The notes under the pieces were generated by a model, which was not told where the DNA came from, ran no database searches, and was given only the letters and a program-made list of their open reading frames with translations. Made by a program: the position numbers and the translations under genes. From Sorex araneus (taxonomy: Eukaryota > Chordata > Mammalia > Eulipotyphla > Soricidae), in the NCBI RefSeq assembly GCF_027595985.1, contig NC_073303.1, positions 101,820,320 through 101,884,319 of the forward strand: DNA of 64,000 bases, given 5' to 3'. Each line of letters opens with the position of its first letter. Positions within the stretch are counted from its first letter, which is position 1. Of the stretch, positions 11,985 through 23,499 are shown in pieces.

Positions 11985-12530
11985 TTTTGCGCTGTCTGGA
12001 AAGCAGCCTGGAGCATGGTGGCGGTTGGGTAGTGGAGGTCAGCTGCCGGGGCTGGGTCCTGTGGGGTGGGGAGGGGTCTCCCCAGAACCAGAGGGTTCGC
12101 CCCACCCCCACCCCGGGGCACCCCGTGTGAAAATAGCCTGGCGTGGAGTCCGGGGGCCTCATTTTATACTCCTGTCTGAGAGGAGGAGCCATTGAGATCT
12201 TAAGGGTGACCCATGAGGAGATTATCTGGTGCCGGCAGGGTGTGTCAGGGTGTGGCTTATGGATGTGACCCCTGGGTCACCAGAGACTGGGAGATAGCAG
12301 GCAGAGGATCTCTGCTTTCAGGTTCCATTGAGTCCAGAGTACAAGGTCACAAAGTTCCACATTATCTGGATTCCGTGGGACTTCATTCATGCGTTGGGCT
12401 CGGCCTAAGGAAAGCAGCCTGGATCATGGCAGCAGTTGGGCAGTGGAGTTTGGCTGGGGTGGTGAGGGTTTTCTCCCACTCCCCTCTGGGGAGCCCTGAG
12501 TAAAAACAGCCTGGCGTGGATTCCCAGGCT
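11985..12530 (-). mobile_element. Composite GC-rich repeat head, two units, antisense
   Basis: The phrase GGAAAGCAGCCTGGA(G/T)CATGG appears twice (about 12000 and 12413). Each is followed by a GCGGTTGGGTAGTGGAGGTC-like and GGGGCTGGG sequence. These are the complements of the CCATGCT...CCAGAACTC units at 61.3-61.9 kb. The roughly 410-bp spacing shows a tandem head. No L1-like tail is seen on the low side. Confidence 0.6.
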
Positions 12531-12610
12531 AAGGTAAAATTATACTTACATATTTTGATTTCTCTGTCATTTTATTCTCACCTGATCCCTCCATATTCCT
12601 TTGCAAATAA

Positions 12611-12611
12611 G

Positions 12612-12662
<51 letters not shown>
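12611..12662. repeat. (ATC)n trinucleotide microsatellite
   Basis: About 17 ATC units at the 3' tail of the antisense RTE-tailed SINE that follows. The complementary (GAT)n occurs at the tail of another copy near 57.15 kb. Confidence 0.95.
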
Positions 12663-12664
<2 letters not shown>

Positions 12665-12912
12665 CGTTGACTGTTGAATTTCTCGAGCAGTCTCAGTAAC
12701 ATCCCCATTCGTCCTAGCCCTGAGATTTTAGATGCCTCTCTCTACTTATCCTTCCAACGATGTCGTACTGGAGGCTCTTTCAGGATCAGAGGAATGAGAC
12801 CCAGCTTGTTAGTGGTTTTGGCATATTATTACACCATGGGAACTCAGGCTCTCCCATGTGGGCAGGAAACTCCCAGTAGTTTGCCAGGTTCTCCCAGAGG
12901 GAGAAGTGGGCT
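12663..12912 (-). mobile_element. RTE-tailed SINE, long form, diverged, 5'-truncated
   Basis: The tail complement GACTGTTGAATTTCTCGAGC is followed by CCTAGCCCTGAGATTTTAGA, GGAGGCTCTTTCAGGATCAG, TGGTTTTGGCATATTATTAC and AGTTTGCCAGGTTCTCCCAG. It belongs to the same long form as the copy at 11.6 kb but is more diverged. Its terminal repeat has expanded into (ATC)n. Confidence 0.78.
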
Positions 12913-12924
12913 ATAAGATATTGC

Positions 12925-13325
12925 ATGGCCGTGCAAAGCAGCTGCACGCTTCCAAGAGCTGACTTTTAAGACTCTGGATGCTGGCCCTTGACAGGATTAC
13001 ATGGCACCGGGTGCAGTCCCTGGGTATGACTGCCTGGCTACTGGGAAATGGGAAATCTGGGCAGAGGAGGCCCAGTCCCGATCCAAGCATCCTTGGAGGT
13101 CTCAGCCCCAAGTCCCACATACCTGGGTTCCTCTGCTGGCTCCTTCATGCGTGAGGCTCATCCAAACGTGTGGAGAGGGGCCTTGAGCATGGTTAGGCTC
13201 CAGAGGTCTTCAGCTGCCAGGAGCTCTGCTTGGGGTGGGAAGGGAAGCTGGAGCCCATCCTCTCTAAGGAGGCCTCGGGGAACACAGCCAGGTGCGTGAG
13301 CAAGAAAATAAGCATAAAACCCAAG
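12925..13325 (-). mobile_element. Composite GC-rich repeat head, antisense
   Basis: Contains CATACCTGGGTTCCTCTGCT, GGCTCCTTCATGCGTGAGGC and GGGGCCTTGAGCATGGTTAG. These are complements of the GAAAGAATCAGCAGAAAAACCCAGGTATG region of the 61.5-kb unit. Coding-looking frames here are GC-rich artefacts. Confidence 0.55.
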
Positions 13326-13453
13326 AAAGAATGTGCTACCTTCACTCAGTTCCCCTACATATTCCATTGCCCTACCTCTATCACTTCATATAATACCCAC
13401 TTTAATTTCCTAAGAAATATCTTCATAAAATCTTGCATTCCATATCCTTCACC

Positions 13454-13456
<3 letters not shown>

Positions 13457-13496
<40 letters not shown>
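13457..13496. repeat. (CA)n microsatellite
   Basis: About 20 CA units. It creates an artefactual Thr-His frame. Confidence 0.97.
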
Positions 13497-13497
<1 letters not shown>

Positions 13498-13729
13498 CTC
13501 TACACATTTCTAATGAAATATCCTATATACTGTATAGGCTACCTAGATCCAAATAAGTCATTTTACTGCAGCAATTTATTTCTCTTTAAATAAACTGCTT
13601 ACTGAGAAAATAGTTGAAAAAATCCAATAATCACAGAGAATGTAACAAAATAATAACATCTTTTCCACCTCACAACCTTTCCTCTCAAAGATATACTATT
13701 ATTGATTTATTTGACTCATATATAGCATT

Positions 13730-13898
13730 ATTCTGGCAAGCTACCGAGAATATCTCCCCCACATGGCAGAGTCTGGAAAGCTACCCGTGACATATTTGAT
13801 ATGCCAAAAACAGTAACAAGTCTCACGATCGAGATGTTACTGGTGCCTGCTCAAGCAAATCGATGGGCAACAGGATGACAGTGATACCGTGATAGCAT
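13730..13898 (+). mobile_element. RTE-tailed SINE, 5'-truncated
   Basis: Begins within the body at CTGGCAAGCTACCGAGAATA. It continues through ATATTTGATATGCCAAAAAC and GAGATGTTACTGGTGCCTGC to CAACAGGATGACAGTGATAC. The tRNA head is missing, as expected for incomplete reverse transcription from the 3' end. Confidence 0.85.
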
Positions 13899-14334
13899 TA
13901 TTCCATTAATCATTGTTAAAGCTTTGAGAATGAAAATATTATCTTTTGTACATGTTTTTCCTTTAAATTCAGCAATATATGTTTGGATATATTTTTATTC
14001 ATATCAGTTCAAATATATTCATATATGTACATGTGTATTATACATTATACATAGTCCGCATTAATTTAATTTAATCTCATGACTCAGGAATAGCACCAGC
14101 TCTACACATTTTATATTCACACACCCATTATTCTTTTTCAATTTTTGCATATATAGTTGTGTATTATTTTTTTATTTTTGTAATAGTTTGGGTTTGATAG
14201 TTACATTAATGTCAGAAAGTATCCATAAGCTTCCACTATGATTTCTACGTCACCTCTAGTCTGGTCTAGAGGTGACATTGAATTTATAGAGATGATTCCC
14301 TTGTCTCTCCCCTTCCCCAGGATTTTTCATTCTC

Positions 14335-14500
14335 ACATAAGTAGTACAGCTGATAGGACACTTGCTTTGCATACAACTGACCTGGGTCCAGTTCTGGGAA
14401 CCCCGTATGGTTTACCAAGCCCACCAGGAGTAATCCCTGAGTTCAGAACCAGGAGTAAGCCTTGAACATGACTGGGTGTGTCCAAAACAAGCAAAAAAGG
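14335..14500 (+). mobile_element. A-tailed SINE
   Basis: GTACAGCTGATAGGACACTT, box-B-like GGGTCCAGTTCTGGG, CACCAGGAGTAATCCCTGAG, CAGAACCAGGAGTAAGCCTT and GACTGGGTGTGTCCAAAACA are in family order, with a short A-rich tail. Confidence 0.72.
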
Positions 14501-14699
14501 TTTCTCCCTATTCATATTTCTATTGGTCAAATGGTCATTTTTATAACACTTATTAAATGTATTTATTATCTTTTATAAGCAAATATGCCTTATTCTGGAA
14601 ACAAGTCCTTTTGTTTATCATTCATTATGTTTTTCTCCTGGGCAGAAACTTCCCATTTTTATGTAGCCAAATCTCTTCATCTTTTCTTTTAAGGATGTG

Positions 14700-15515
14700 G
14701 GTTTTCAATTGCCACCACATTCACAGCCAATCTCCATTCACTCAAAACAAGCATCACACATAACAGTGGACCTGCTGAAAAACCCAGGTATGCAGGATCT
14801 GTGGCTGAAGTCTCTATGTTCTCATGTAGTTGGGAATGGTCAACCTCCCCCCATTTCTCTATTCTTCCAGGAACCTTGGCAGTCACACCCAGGTACTGTC
14901 TCTGGCGCCATATAAGCTCATTAATGGCCATGACCCAGAGACTCACAAATAAATTTCAGAAGAGAAGAGAGCCACAAGCTGCAGAGATGCTTCCAGACCA
15001 AAAGTCACCATCTAGTTAAAACTTTAACTCCAGCTCTATTACCCAATTTAAAATATTAGCATTCATAGAACACGTGGCAGCAACATCTTATTCTCTAAGC
15101 CACTGATGTACTAGAAGTAGCACACCCCATTTTGATGGGTGTGAAGTATAAGGCAAACAATATCGATCTATATATATATATGTATATATATATATACTAA
15201 CACACTAAAATCAACCTGTAACAACATGTTAGTAATCACTTATACACAAATTTAATGTATCCAGGGTAAGATACAACATCTTCACACACTTTCCTCTAAG
15301 AAATTTTTTGGATCATTTTTAGTGGATTATTCCACTTTTTTTTTGTTTTGTATAACAAACAATACAAAATAAATTATTTAGGATCTGCCTTTGGGGCAGG
15401 CTTGGGTGTTGGTGGGAAAATTTGAATAATGTTGGTGGAAGGTGCAATGGTGGTGGGATTTGTGTTGGAACATTGGATGTAATAAATTACTGGAAACAAA
15501 TCTATAAAAAAATTT
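14700..15515 (+). mobile_element. Composite L1-tailed repeat, diverged copy
   Basis: Head phrases include CTGCTGAAAAACCCAGGTAT, GTCACACCCAGGTACTGTCT and AATGGCCATGACCCAGAGAC. After an unassigned stretch with an AT run (15170-15196), the tail resumes with CAATACAAAATAAATTATTT, GGCAGGCTTGGGTGTTGGTG and GGAACATTGGATGTAATAAA. Whether both parts are one insertion is an inference from matching order. Confidence 0.5.
15170..15197. repeat. (TA)n run
   Basis: Imperfect TATATA interrupted by TGTA. Confidence 0.85.
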
Positions 15516-16539
15516 TTTAATGTAAAGGATGTGGATTTTATGTACTTTTCAGAAGAATTTCTCTATTCCAAGATTCTTTAATAACATGCTTTCTCAGAGC
15601 ATATGCTACATGAATCCATGTGCTGCTTTTGCTTACATGGCTGGGCACGCATGGCACCTGTATCTCCCTCTTGAGATGTGTACTTTCATGCTTTCATATC
15701 TAATGCTGGGATGTGTGTAGGGGTGCTCTCTCCCACTTTGGAGAAGCCCATGTTCCCTCTTGAGCACATTCTCTCTTGAGCACATTACTGTACTCTCTTA
15801 TTTTCCCTTACATCTCCCCTTCTTAAAATACTCCTAAAAAATCTGTTGTATTTCAAAAAGAAAATGTTTTCTCTAACAGAATTCTTAAGAAGATTTTCTT
15901 ACTTATGCTTTGTTATTTTGGGGCAATAAAATGTTGACAATCTCAGGTAGTATTCATCCAGATGTAGTTTTATACCAAATGGTATTAAAAAGTTATCTAT
16001 GTATTTGCGGTTCTACAAAAACAATTCCAAAAAACTCACTAAGTAATTTTATGTAAAATTGACTATAGATACTATTTAATTAGCTTCTGCTACTTACCTA
16101 CAATTTTTCATCATGAAGGGATGGATTAAATCACTTAATCACACATCAGCCCTTAAATTACTTCTTTATTTTCTAAATCATTTTTCTTTCATTCCATTTC
16201 TCCATATGATCCAGGACTATTTCATTCTTCAAGTGTGTGTCATAGATCGCTATTATTTTTGGAAGGTGGGGATAGGATTAGATTTTCGATTTCTACTTGT
16301 TCAAAGGCTCAAGGCTCAATCAACATATAAGCACTGATTTTCCAGGCAGGTTGCTTCCTGCCAGGGAGTTAGAAACATCCATGTTCCTAGCAATGGTATT
16401 ACCCAAGATTTCCCTATTCCTGCCATTCTTCATGTTTTTGCTCACCACTGTCTCTGGGTTGAGGCATAAGGGAAATCCTGGCTTTCCCATTTGCATACCA
16501 GTCTCTGTGCTTCATTTCTGTAAAGTTATGTACAGAAGA
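15516..16539. other. Non-coding, no recognised feature
   Basis: A CTCTTGAGCACATT phrase is duplicated near 15757 and 15772. No domain-bearing frame is visible. Confidence 0.4.
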
Positions 16540-16705
16540 TGGGCCAGAGAGATAGTGTAGTGGGTAGGGAACTTGCCTTGCACACTGGGGTTCAACGCTT
16601 GCATTTCATATGGTGCCCTGAGCCTACCAGAAGCAATTCCTAAGTGCAAAGCCAGAAATAAGCCCTGTGTACCTCTAGATCTGGACCCCCTGCCAAAAAA
16701 AGAAC
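16540..16705 (+). mobile_element. A-tailed SINE
   Basis: GGGCCAGAGAGATAGTGTAG head, CTTGCCTTGCACACTGGGGT, CATTTCATATGGTGCCCTGA, CAGAAGCAATTCCTAAGTGC and AGCCAGAAATAAGCCCTGTG, ending in CTGCCAAAAAAAGAAC. Confidence 0.8.
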
Positions 16706-16847
16706 ACAGAAGAGGAAGCAGAGGATCCCTGAGGTCAAGTAATTTGCCCCATATTGTCCCTAGGAAACAGAGATACAGAGAGGAATTAAATCTAGGTCAA
16801 ACTGCAGAAAGAGCACTTATACATTATACAATCCATGGGGGAGGATT

Positions 16848-17350
16848 TTTGTTTAATTTTATTGAATCACCATGAGATAGTTACAAGCTTTCATGTTTGG
16901 GTTACAATCTCACAATAATCAAACACCCATCCTTCCACCAGTGCACATTCCCCACCACCAATATCCCAGGTATACCCCCCTTTCCCACCCTCCCCCTGCC
17001 TCCATGGCAGATAATATTCCTCAAACTCTCTCTCTACTTTTGAGCATCATGGCTTGCAACACAGACACTGAAAGGTTATCATGTTTGGTCCATTATCTTC
17101 TTTCAGCATGCTTTTTCCATCCTGAATGATTCCTCCAGCCATCATTTTCTTAGTGATCCCTTCTCTATTCCATCTGCCTTCTCCCCTCCACTCATGAAAT
17201 AGTCTTCCAGCTATGGGGCAATCCTCCCGGCCCTTGTATCTACTGTCCTTGGGTGTCAGCTTCATGTGATGTTATTCTACACTCCACAAATGAGTGCAGT
17301 CCTTCTATGACTGTCCCTCTCTTTCTGACTCATTTCACTTAGCATAATAC
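16848..17350 (-). mobile_element. L1 3' UTR, antisense, 5'-truncated
   Basis: Starts with TTTAATTTTATTGAATCACC, the complement of the L1 3' end. It contains the CCACCAGTGCACATTCCCC, CCACCCTCCCCCTGCCTCCA and ACTCATTTCACTTAGCATAA landmarks also seen in the copies at 37.8 and 51.0 kb. It is truncated shortly after the ORF2 end. Confidence 0.85.
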
Positions 17351-18407
17351 AGGAGAGGACTTTTAAAGTACATCTGGACTTGAATAAACACCGTGTCTAA
17401 AGAGGTATACAATAAAAGGAGACCATTGGGAGAAGCTGCCACTATTACTAGCACTGCCTAGTGTCACAAGGCAATAGCCCTTTACAGAACCTTCCCCACA
17501 CGCAGTAGCCACATGAGGCCAGGGCTTCCCGTTTCCTCTCCTGCTTGGTTCTCCGACGCTTGCATATGACAGTATGGCTGGCTGACTTACTGCCTAGATG
17601 GAGCCGCCTTCCCACAGCTCTTGTCATTCCTCAGAAGCTGCCAGGCCACCTCCACCTCCTGCCTTCCCTCCTCCTCCCTATTCTGTATTCTCTGTGCCGC
17701 TCCGATCCTGTGGAAACGAACACATCAAAGCCATATGGAGTCATTCTTTCTAGGCGTCCGTGTCCTTTCTTGCCTCTCCTTTTCCTGGAGCATTAATATT
17801 AATAACTTGTTTCTTCGCCGTTGCTTTCCTTTCCAACCTCAAGGGACTGGAACCTTTCATGGGCCTTTGCACCAGAAGGAGGCCTTGTATGAAGGCGTGG
17901 GGAGGCACGCTGGGGAACACCCGGCGGACGGACGAGGTCTCTGATGGAATCGCGGGGCACACGGTGCAAGCTTGTGAGGCTGCTCCAGCTCCAGTACTGC
18001 AGGAACAGCCACTTTTTTTTTTTTTTATCAACTATGCCCTTTTGGAGAAAGAGAGAGAAAAATGCAATCGAGCAAACACCCAGTCATCATCCCTATTAGA
18101 GAACCACTGCTTTGAGGGCCAAACCGTGCTAATTGTGTGGGCCTTGTCTCACAAAATGTTCACAGTTGGTGCCATGTTACTTTTATAACCTTCTTTTTAC
18201 AGATATAGAAACTCAGCTCACAAAGACTCAGACACTCAGTTTCTGGTCATACAGAAGGTCCTTTCAAAAAAATAAATAATAAAATGGAAGTTCGCCTCTC
18301 CCCTCTAACTCCAAAACCCAGACAAGAACCCTTCACCGTTAGCTCTTTCCTGTTCTGAACCCTCTACTCACGGTGAATTCCCAGATATGCAAGACAAAAG
18401 AAAGAAC
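17351..18407. other. Non-coding; moderately GC-rich, unassigned
   Basis: A 142-residue open frame (17760-18188 +) is present but shows no domain I recognise, and frames overlap on both strands. I do not call it a gene. Confidence 0.4.
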
Positions 18408-18583
18408 TTTTTTTTTTTTGCTTTTTGGGTCACACCCAGTTTAGGGGTTACTCCTGGCTCTGCACTCAGGAATCACTCCTGGCAGTGCTTGGGGAACCAT
18501 AAGAGATTCCAGGGATCAAACCCAGTCAGCCAGTCAGCGGCACACAAAGCAAATGCCCTACCCACTGTACTATCACTTTGATG
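18408..18583 (-). mobile_element. A-tailed SINE, antisense
   Basis: T-run, then TTTTTGGGTCACACCCAGTT, GGTTACTCCTGGCTCTGCAC, CAGGAATCACTCCTGGCAGT, GGGATCAAACCCAGTCAGCC (box B complement) and GCCCTACCCACTGTACTATC. Essentially complete. Confidence 0.88.
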
Positions 18584-20810
18584 CTGAAAGAACTTCTTTT
18601 GTCTGAGTCTCTGGACCCTGCACTGGAGCCAAAGCCCTGACACAATGAGACCCAACCTTTGTGGGTTGCCCTCCCTTCACTCAGGCCCACTGCAGCTGGG
18701 TTTGACACCATCTCGAAGTTTGGCAGGAAGAGCCTGGAGACCACAGGCCTTTGCCATGATCTATGCTTGGCAGAGGCCTGATTTCTCACTGTGCTTTTGT
18801 TAGTGTTAGTCTAGGAGTATTACCTTTCTACATTCATTGTTATTTACTCAGAGTCATTTCCAAGGTCTTCGATGGGATGGTGGCAAGGTTTCTGCTATTG
18901 CAGATGGAAAAGCTGACCCAGGATTTTCAAGCTCTCTTTCAACCCACCTCACCCCTCCATCAAGGATACTGCAGAAGGACTATATCTAACCAAGTCTCTT
19001 ATTTACCTTTATAAGAACTAGGTGCCACAATCTGAATTCTGCTTTTTACTAAAAAGCTGGAAAGCCCTGAGTAGGACCGCCAGAATGAGAACCTGTGATG
19101 GCTAGTCTCCTGGACTGCATTCTTCTACTCCTTGTTTAATCCTGGACTGGAGAAATAAATAGCCCTGACACATGACCCATGAAAGAACAAAGCCTGACTG
19201 ACAGTCCTGCAGAAATCCCCCCTGACACTTTCCCACCAGTACCTGAACACAGATGTTTGTCTGGAGGCTGGGATATGGGGGAGGAGGAACTCTGTAATGT
19301 CAATGATCAGAAGGAAGTAGAAAGAAGAAATAATATTTGAAGTTCATGGAGATGTGGAAGCAGCAAAGACACTAGTTTACTTATCAAGGAGTAGAGGGTA
19401 AGGAGGTGGGTGGCAGTTTGCAGGAGACCATACGGTACTAGAGATCAAGCTTAGGGCTTTCATACACACAGCGTGTACTCCAGATCTTTACACTAGCTCC
19501 CCAGTCTCAAGTTGATTTTCTTTGTAAGCATATTTCTTAGACATCGAAAGTCTAAATGATCAAGGTTTCTATACTCTTTACCTCATTCATAAGGTTGTAT
19601 GATAGGCTTTGGGTGAAGTCTGTCAATCTAACCATAAACAACTCTTCCTATCTGATTTTCTCCTAGCTGGGAATCAAGCAGCCTTCTTTTGGTTCCTAAA
19701 ATATCTCAGATTGCTCCCTAACTGAGGGTTGTTAAGTCTCAGGGATGCTTCTTTTGCCACTTCCAAAGCTTCTCCTTACTTATCTGGTTGTTTCTGCCAA
19801 ATCAGATTAGGTGAAATCCACTTGGGGTACACTGAATGCATTGATAAAAACAGAGGACTAGAGCTGGAAGTTCTTGTTTTTCTGTACAAGGTCAGATAGT
19901 AAGTACTGTCAGGTCTATGGGTCATACGATTTCTGTCACTACCACTCAACTTTGTTCTAATATAAGTACATGCATAGACAGTACATAAGAGTATATGTGG
20001 CTGTGCTCTGACACAGCTTCATTTACCAAAACAGGGCACCAAAGCAGTAGGTCTCATAAAAACAAAGAAATGTAGAAGCAACTAACTCAGGTTTTAATAA
20101 TAAATGCCTTAATATACAGCCTGTACATTGGTCTTAATTCTAGCAAAGTAGATCATTATTTAAATATATATTAAAGCCAACATAAGGTCACCTGTGACTT
20201 GTTTATTTTGTTTGCTTGTTGAAAGATGCATATTATCAACAACCAATACTTTATGGTGTGAATGGGAACAAATAATTTAATTTATCATGTGCATATCTGT
20301 GTATATGTATATATACACTTCACATGCCTTCCAAGAAGCTGTCTGGCTTGGGAAATTGCAAAAGAAAACTTCAGTGAGAATAAGAGATCTGGAAATGAAT
20401 AAATTGTTTTGCCAGGAATGTTCAGAATATTGATTTTGCTGCAGTCACTGAAAGTGAATTCATGAGTAGAACTATTTAGGTATACAATTAAAAATAGATT
20501 TCTCAGAATTTTGGCTCATGGCTTTACCCTCTGTATCACCTACCTATATCTACTAATCCCATAATGTTACAGGGTCTTATATTAGCAATGGTTTTGATAT
20601 GCCATTGTTGTATTTTAAAAAAGAAGAAACAAAACACTTTGCACTTTGGGAAGCATAATAAGCTGTGCAGAGGAAGTTTATTTATTGATCAACCACTTAT
20701 TAGCTATCTACTTGGTGTATTTCTAGAGACTCATGTAGGTATAAACCTACCTTCAAGGAGCAACTTTATCATGTGAGCAAATAGATAATACTAATAAAAT
20801 GTAAGGGAGT
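18584..20810. other. Non-coding, mostly unassigned
   Basis: Apart from a possible SINE fragment at 19.4 kb, nothing recognisable. Small frames lack domains. Confidence 0.4.
19405..19505 (-). mobile_element. Possible SINE head fragment, antisense
   Basis: ACTAGAGATCAAGCTTAGGG, CAGCGTGTACTCCAGATC and ACACTAGCTCCCCAG resemble complements of the box B and head regions of the SINE. Only the 5' half is visible. Confidence 0.35.
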
Positions 20811-21470
20811 CAAAGTGTTGGGCATCAGACTCTGGAAACAACTCATGTGCCTGAGAACAGATGACTGGTTAAAGATACTATGGCATATCTACACAATGGA
20901 ATACAACACAGCCATCAGAAAAAATGGAGCCATGAAATTTGAATGTAAATGGATGGACATGGAGAATATCATGTTGAGTGAAGTAAGTCTAAAGGAGAAG
21001 GAGAGACATAGAATGATTAAACACCTCTGTGGGATATAATAAAACAAAATATGAGATTAAAACCCAAGAACAGTAGAAACAAGGGCCAGGAGGACTGGTC
21101 CATGGTTGGAAGTGCTGGGAAGAGGGCAGTTGGGATAGAAAGGGAACCATTCTGACAATGATAGCTGGAAATTATTACTGGATAAGAACTGCATACTGAA
21201 AGTAGGTAAAGGAACAAACATGATAACCTGTCAGTACCTGTACTGCAAAGCATAAATCCAAGAGAGAGAGAGAAGAAAAGTTCCTGCCATAGAGGCAGGT
21301 TGCATGGGGTGTGATGCAGGGTGAGAGGGAAACTGGGGACACTGGTGCTGGGACATGTACACCGGTGGAGGGATGGGTGTTAGAACATTGTATCACTGAA
21401 ACCAACCCAACAGCTTTGTAATGGTATATCTCAAGGTGATTCCATAATAAATAAATAAATGAATAAAGTG
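20811..21470 (+). mobile_element. L1 3' end (ORF2 C-terminus and 3' UTR), 5'-truncated
   Basis: The frame 20815-21039 is the ORF2 C-terminus, with TDDWLKILWHIYTMEYNTA and MLSEVSLKEKERH signatures and a natural-looking stop. A typical 3' UTR follows (GGTGGAGGGATGGGTGTTAG, CTCAAGGTGATTCCATAATA) with a TAAA-rich tail. No promoter or N-terminal domains remain. Confidence 0.9.
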
Positions 21471-21689
21471 ATGAGAATCACTGAAGAAGACATTCACAGA
21501 CACTTGGAACATGTGCTTCTCATCCAGGCATGTATTTGTGATGAACATCATTGTGGAGCACCAGTTTGCCTGGATATAGGCAGAGCTTAGACTGAGATGT
21601 TAGATTACATCAAATCTACAGAGCCATGGGACTACTCAAGAAAATGAGTGTCCAGAGAAAGAAAAAAATCATGGGTTCAGAGCCCATTC

Positions 21690-21960
21690 CTGTGTTTTTT
21701 TTAAAGTATGCTTCTTTATTTAAAGTAATGTTATTGAGGATTCATCATGTAAGTCTTAATACTGCTTATTTGGAGACTTAGTTTTTCTTTTTCTTTTCTT
21801 TACTTTTCTGTTTATAAAGTTGTTCACAATATTTGATTCCATTTAATCAATCCCACCAACATTACACCTTCTGACTACCATATATCTATCCCAAACCTCA
21901 AACCCTACACCCAAGCAGAAACAAAATAATTTATTTTGTATTGCTTGTTATGAATGATAC
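21690..21960 (-). mobile_element. Probable composite/L1-like 3' tail, antisense, old
   Basis: The complement of 21900-21950 (TAACAAGCAATACAAAATAA) matches the tail segment of the 15.35-kb copy. The T-rich run at about 21700 may be the old poly-A complement. Confidence 0.4.
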
Positions 21961-22039
21961 GCTAAAAATGATCCAAAAAAGGTTTCTTAAAGGAAAGGGT
22001 GGTGGGAAGACTGTTGTATTTCAACCAGTAACCATAAGG

Positions 22040-22120
22040 CCCATATATATATATATACATATATATATACATACATACATATATACATTAAAATATGTAT
22101 ATAAGATATACATATATATT
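22040..22120. repeat. (TA)n/(CATA)n-rich microsatellite
   Basis: Imperfect TATATA and CATACATA runs. Confidence 0.85.
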
Positions 22121-22194
22121 TAACTCCCTAAGATTTGTTGCCTTATCAATCAAATGTGGTGTGCTACTCTTGGTATACTGGTGGTATAAAGTAT

Positions 22195-22390
22195 GAGATG
22201 TCCAAGAATAGATTCACTCATGGGTGTGGCTTGTAAGAACATGTGGAAAGTGACCAGGAGTATGGTGGTGGGTGAGTTTTGGAGGTTTTTGGTTGCTGGG
22301 ACTGGCTCTGTCGGGGTGGAAAGGGGCCTCACCTGACCTGGTTGCCCACCCATTCCTGTTCAAAGATGATTTTTTGATGATTATCCGTTC
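22195..22390 (-). mobile_element. Composite repeat head fragment, antisense
   Basis: GGAGTATGGTGGTGGGTGAG, TTTTGGAGGTTTTTGGTTGC and GGGGCCTCACCTGACC are diverged complements of the composite head unit seen at 61.4-61.9 kb. Confidence 0.5.
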
Positions 22391-22477
22391 CCCAACACTC
22401 ACACACCAATATTCGACTCAGTTGTTCTTAGGAGTCTATACTATTACATAGAGCCACATGACTCTACAGTGCCAACA

Positions 22478-22735
22478 AATTACTGTCACTGTCACTGTCA
22501 TCCCATTGCTCATCAATTTGCTCGAGCAGGCACCAGTAACGTCTCCATTGGGAGACTTGTTGTTACTGTTTTGGGCATATCGAATACTCCATGAGTAGCT
22601 TGCCAGGCTCTGCCGTGTGGGTGAGATACTCTCAGTAGCTTGCCGGGCTCTCTGAGAGGGACAGAGGAATCGAACCCATGTCAGCCACGTGGAAGGCAAA
22701 TGCCCTGCCCGCTGCGCTATTGCTCCAGGCCCCCA
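22478..22735 (-). mobile_element. RTE-tailed SINE, short form, full length, antisense
   Basis: Tail complement (ACTGTC)n then CATCCCATTGCTCATC, TTGCTCGAGCAGGCACCAGT, AACGTCTCCATTGGGAGAC and GGCATATCGAATACTCCATG. The body follows, with box B complement GGAATCGAACCC and head complement GCGCTATTGCTCCAGGCCC. Complete from tail to tRNA head. Confidence 0.9.
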
Positions 22736-22767
22736 ATAAATACAGCAAGAAATAAAAGTGTAAAAAT

Positions 22768-22945
22768 CCTTCTTGTTTATTTGTCTGGGGAATCCACACT
22801 CAGAGGTGCTCAGGACTTACTCCTGGTCCTGTACTCAGAGATCACTCTGCTGGTGCTCATGGGGGAAGATGTGTGGTGCCAGTGATCAAACTTGGGTCTG
22901 CCACATGAAAGGCAGACACCACACCCACGGTGCTATTTTTCTGAC
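22768..22945 (-). mobile_element. A-tailed SINE, antisense
   Basis: GTGCTCAGGACTTACTCCTG, GTACTCAGAGATCACTCTGC, AGTGATCAAACTTGGGTCTG (box B complement) and AGGCAGACACCACACCCACG. The head is diverged. Confidence 0.78.
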
Positions 22946-23257
22946 ACTGAAAAAGAAAACATGATTTTATGTGAGAGCATTCTAGAAGCTAACTGTGCCA
23001 TAGAAAGAAGCCATGCCTCAGAACCTAATTGGTTTTTGCTCACCACCATAGACTGATCAAAGGCAGATCACTGAGATCCACACTCCTCTGAGCTCGCAGA
23101 TTCATCACTTTCACAGAGTGATAAAAGACCCCAAAACACATAAATAATTCCATGCTTCCCCATAGCAATACGTATTCTCACTTTCATATAAATCCTCCAA
23201 AAATTTTGTGTAATGTTAATTTAATAAAATGGAGTAAATTTTCTCAAATCAATTTAG

Positions 23258-23458
23258 TTCTTTTTTTTTTAAAAAAACTCTTTATGTGCTTGTTTGGGGG
23301 CCGCAGGCAGCGGTGATCATGGCTTACTCCTTGCTCTGTTCTCAGGGGTTACTCCTAGAGGGGCTCATGGAATCATACGTGGTACAGGAGATAAAACACA
23401 GATCAGGTACATGCAAGGCAAATGCTCAACACACCGTGCTATCTATATCTCAGATCCC
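23258..23458 (-). mobile_element. A-tailed SINE, antisense
   Basis: T-run, GTGCTTGTTTGGGGGCCGCA, GGCTTACTCCTTGCTCTGTT, CTCAGGGGTTACTCCTAGAG, GGAGATAAAACACAGATCAG and GCTCAACACACCGTGCTATC. Diverged but collinear with the family. Confidence 0.78.
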
Positions 23459-23499
23459 TCAAATTAATTATTTTGTACTCCATGAAAAAATATGTGAAT

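Noticed and set aside
12600..13600. CRISPR-like or satellite array from clustered repeats
   Set aside because: The repeats are dispersed retroelements and microsatellites without regular repeat-spacer structure.
17760..18188. 142-residue open frame as a gene
   Set aside because: No recognisable domain, no splice or promoter context, and competing frames on both strands.
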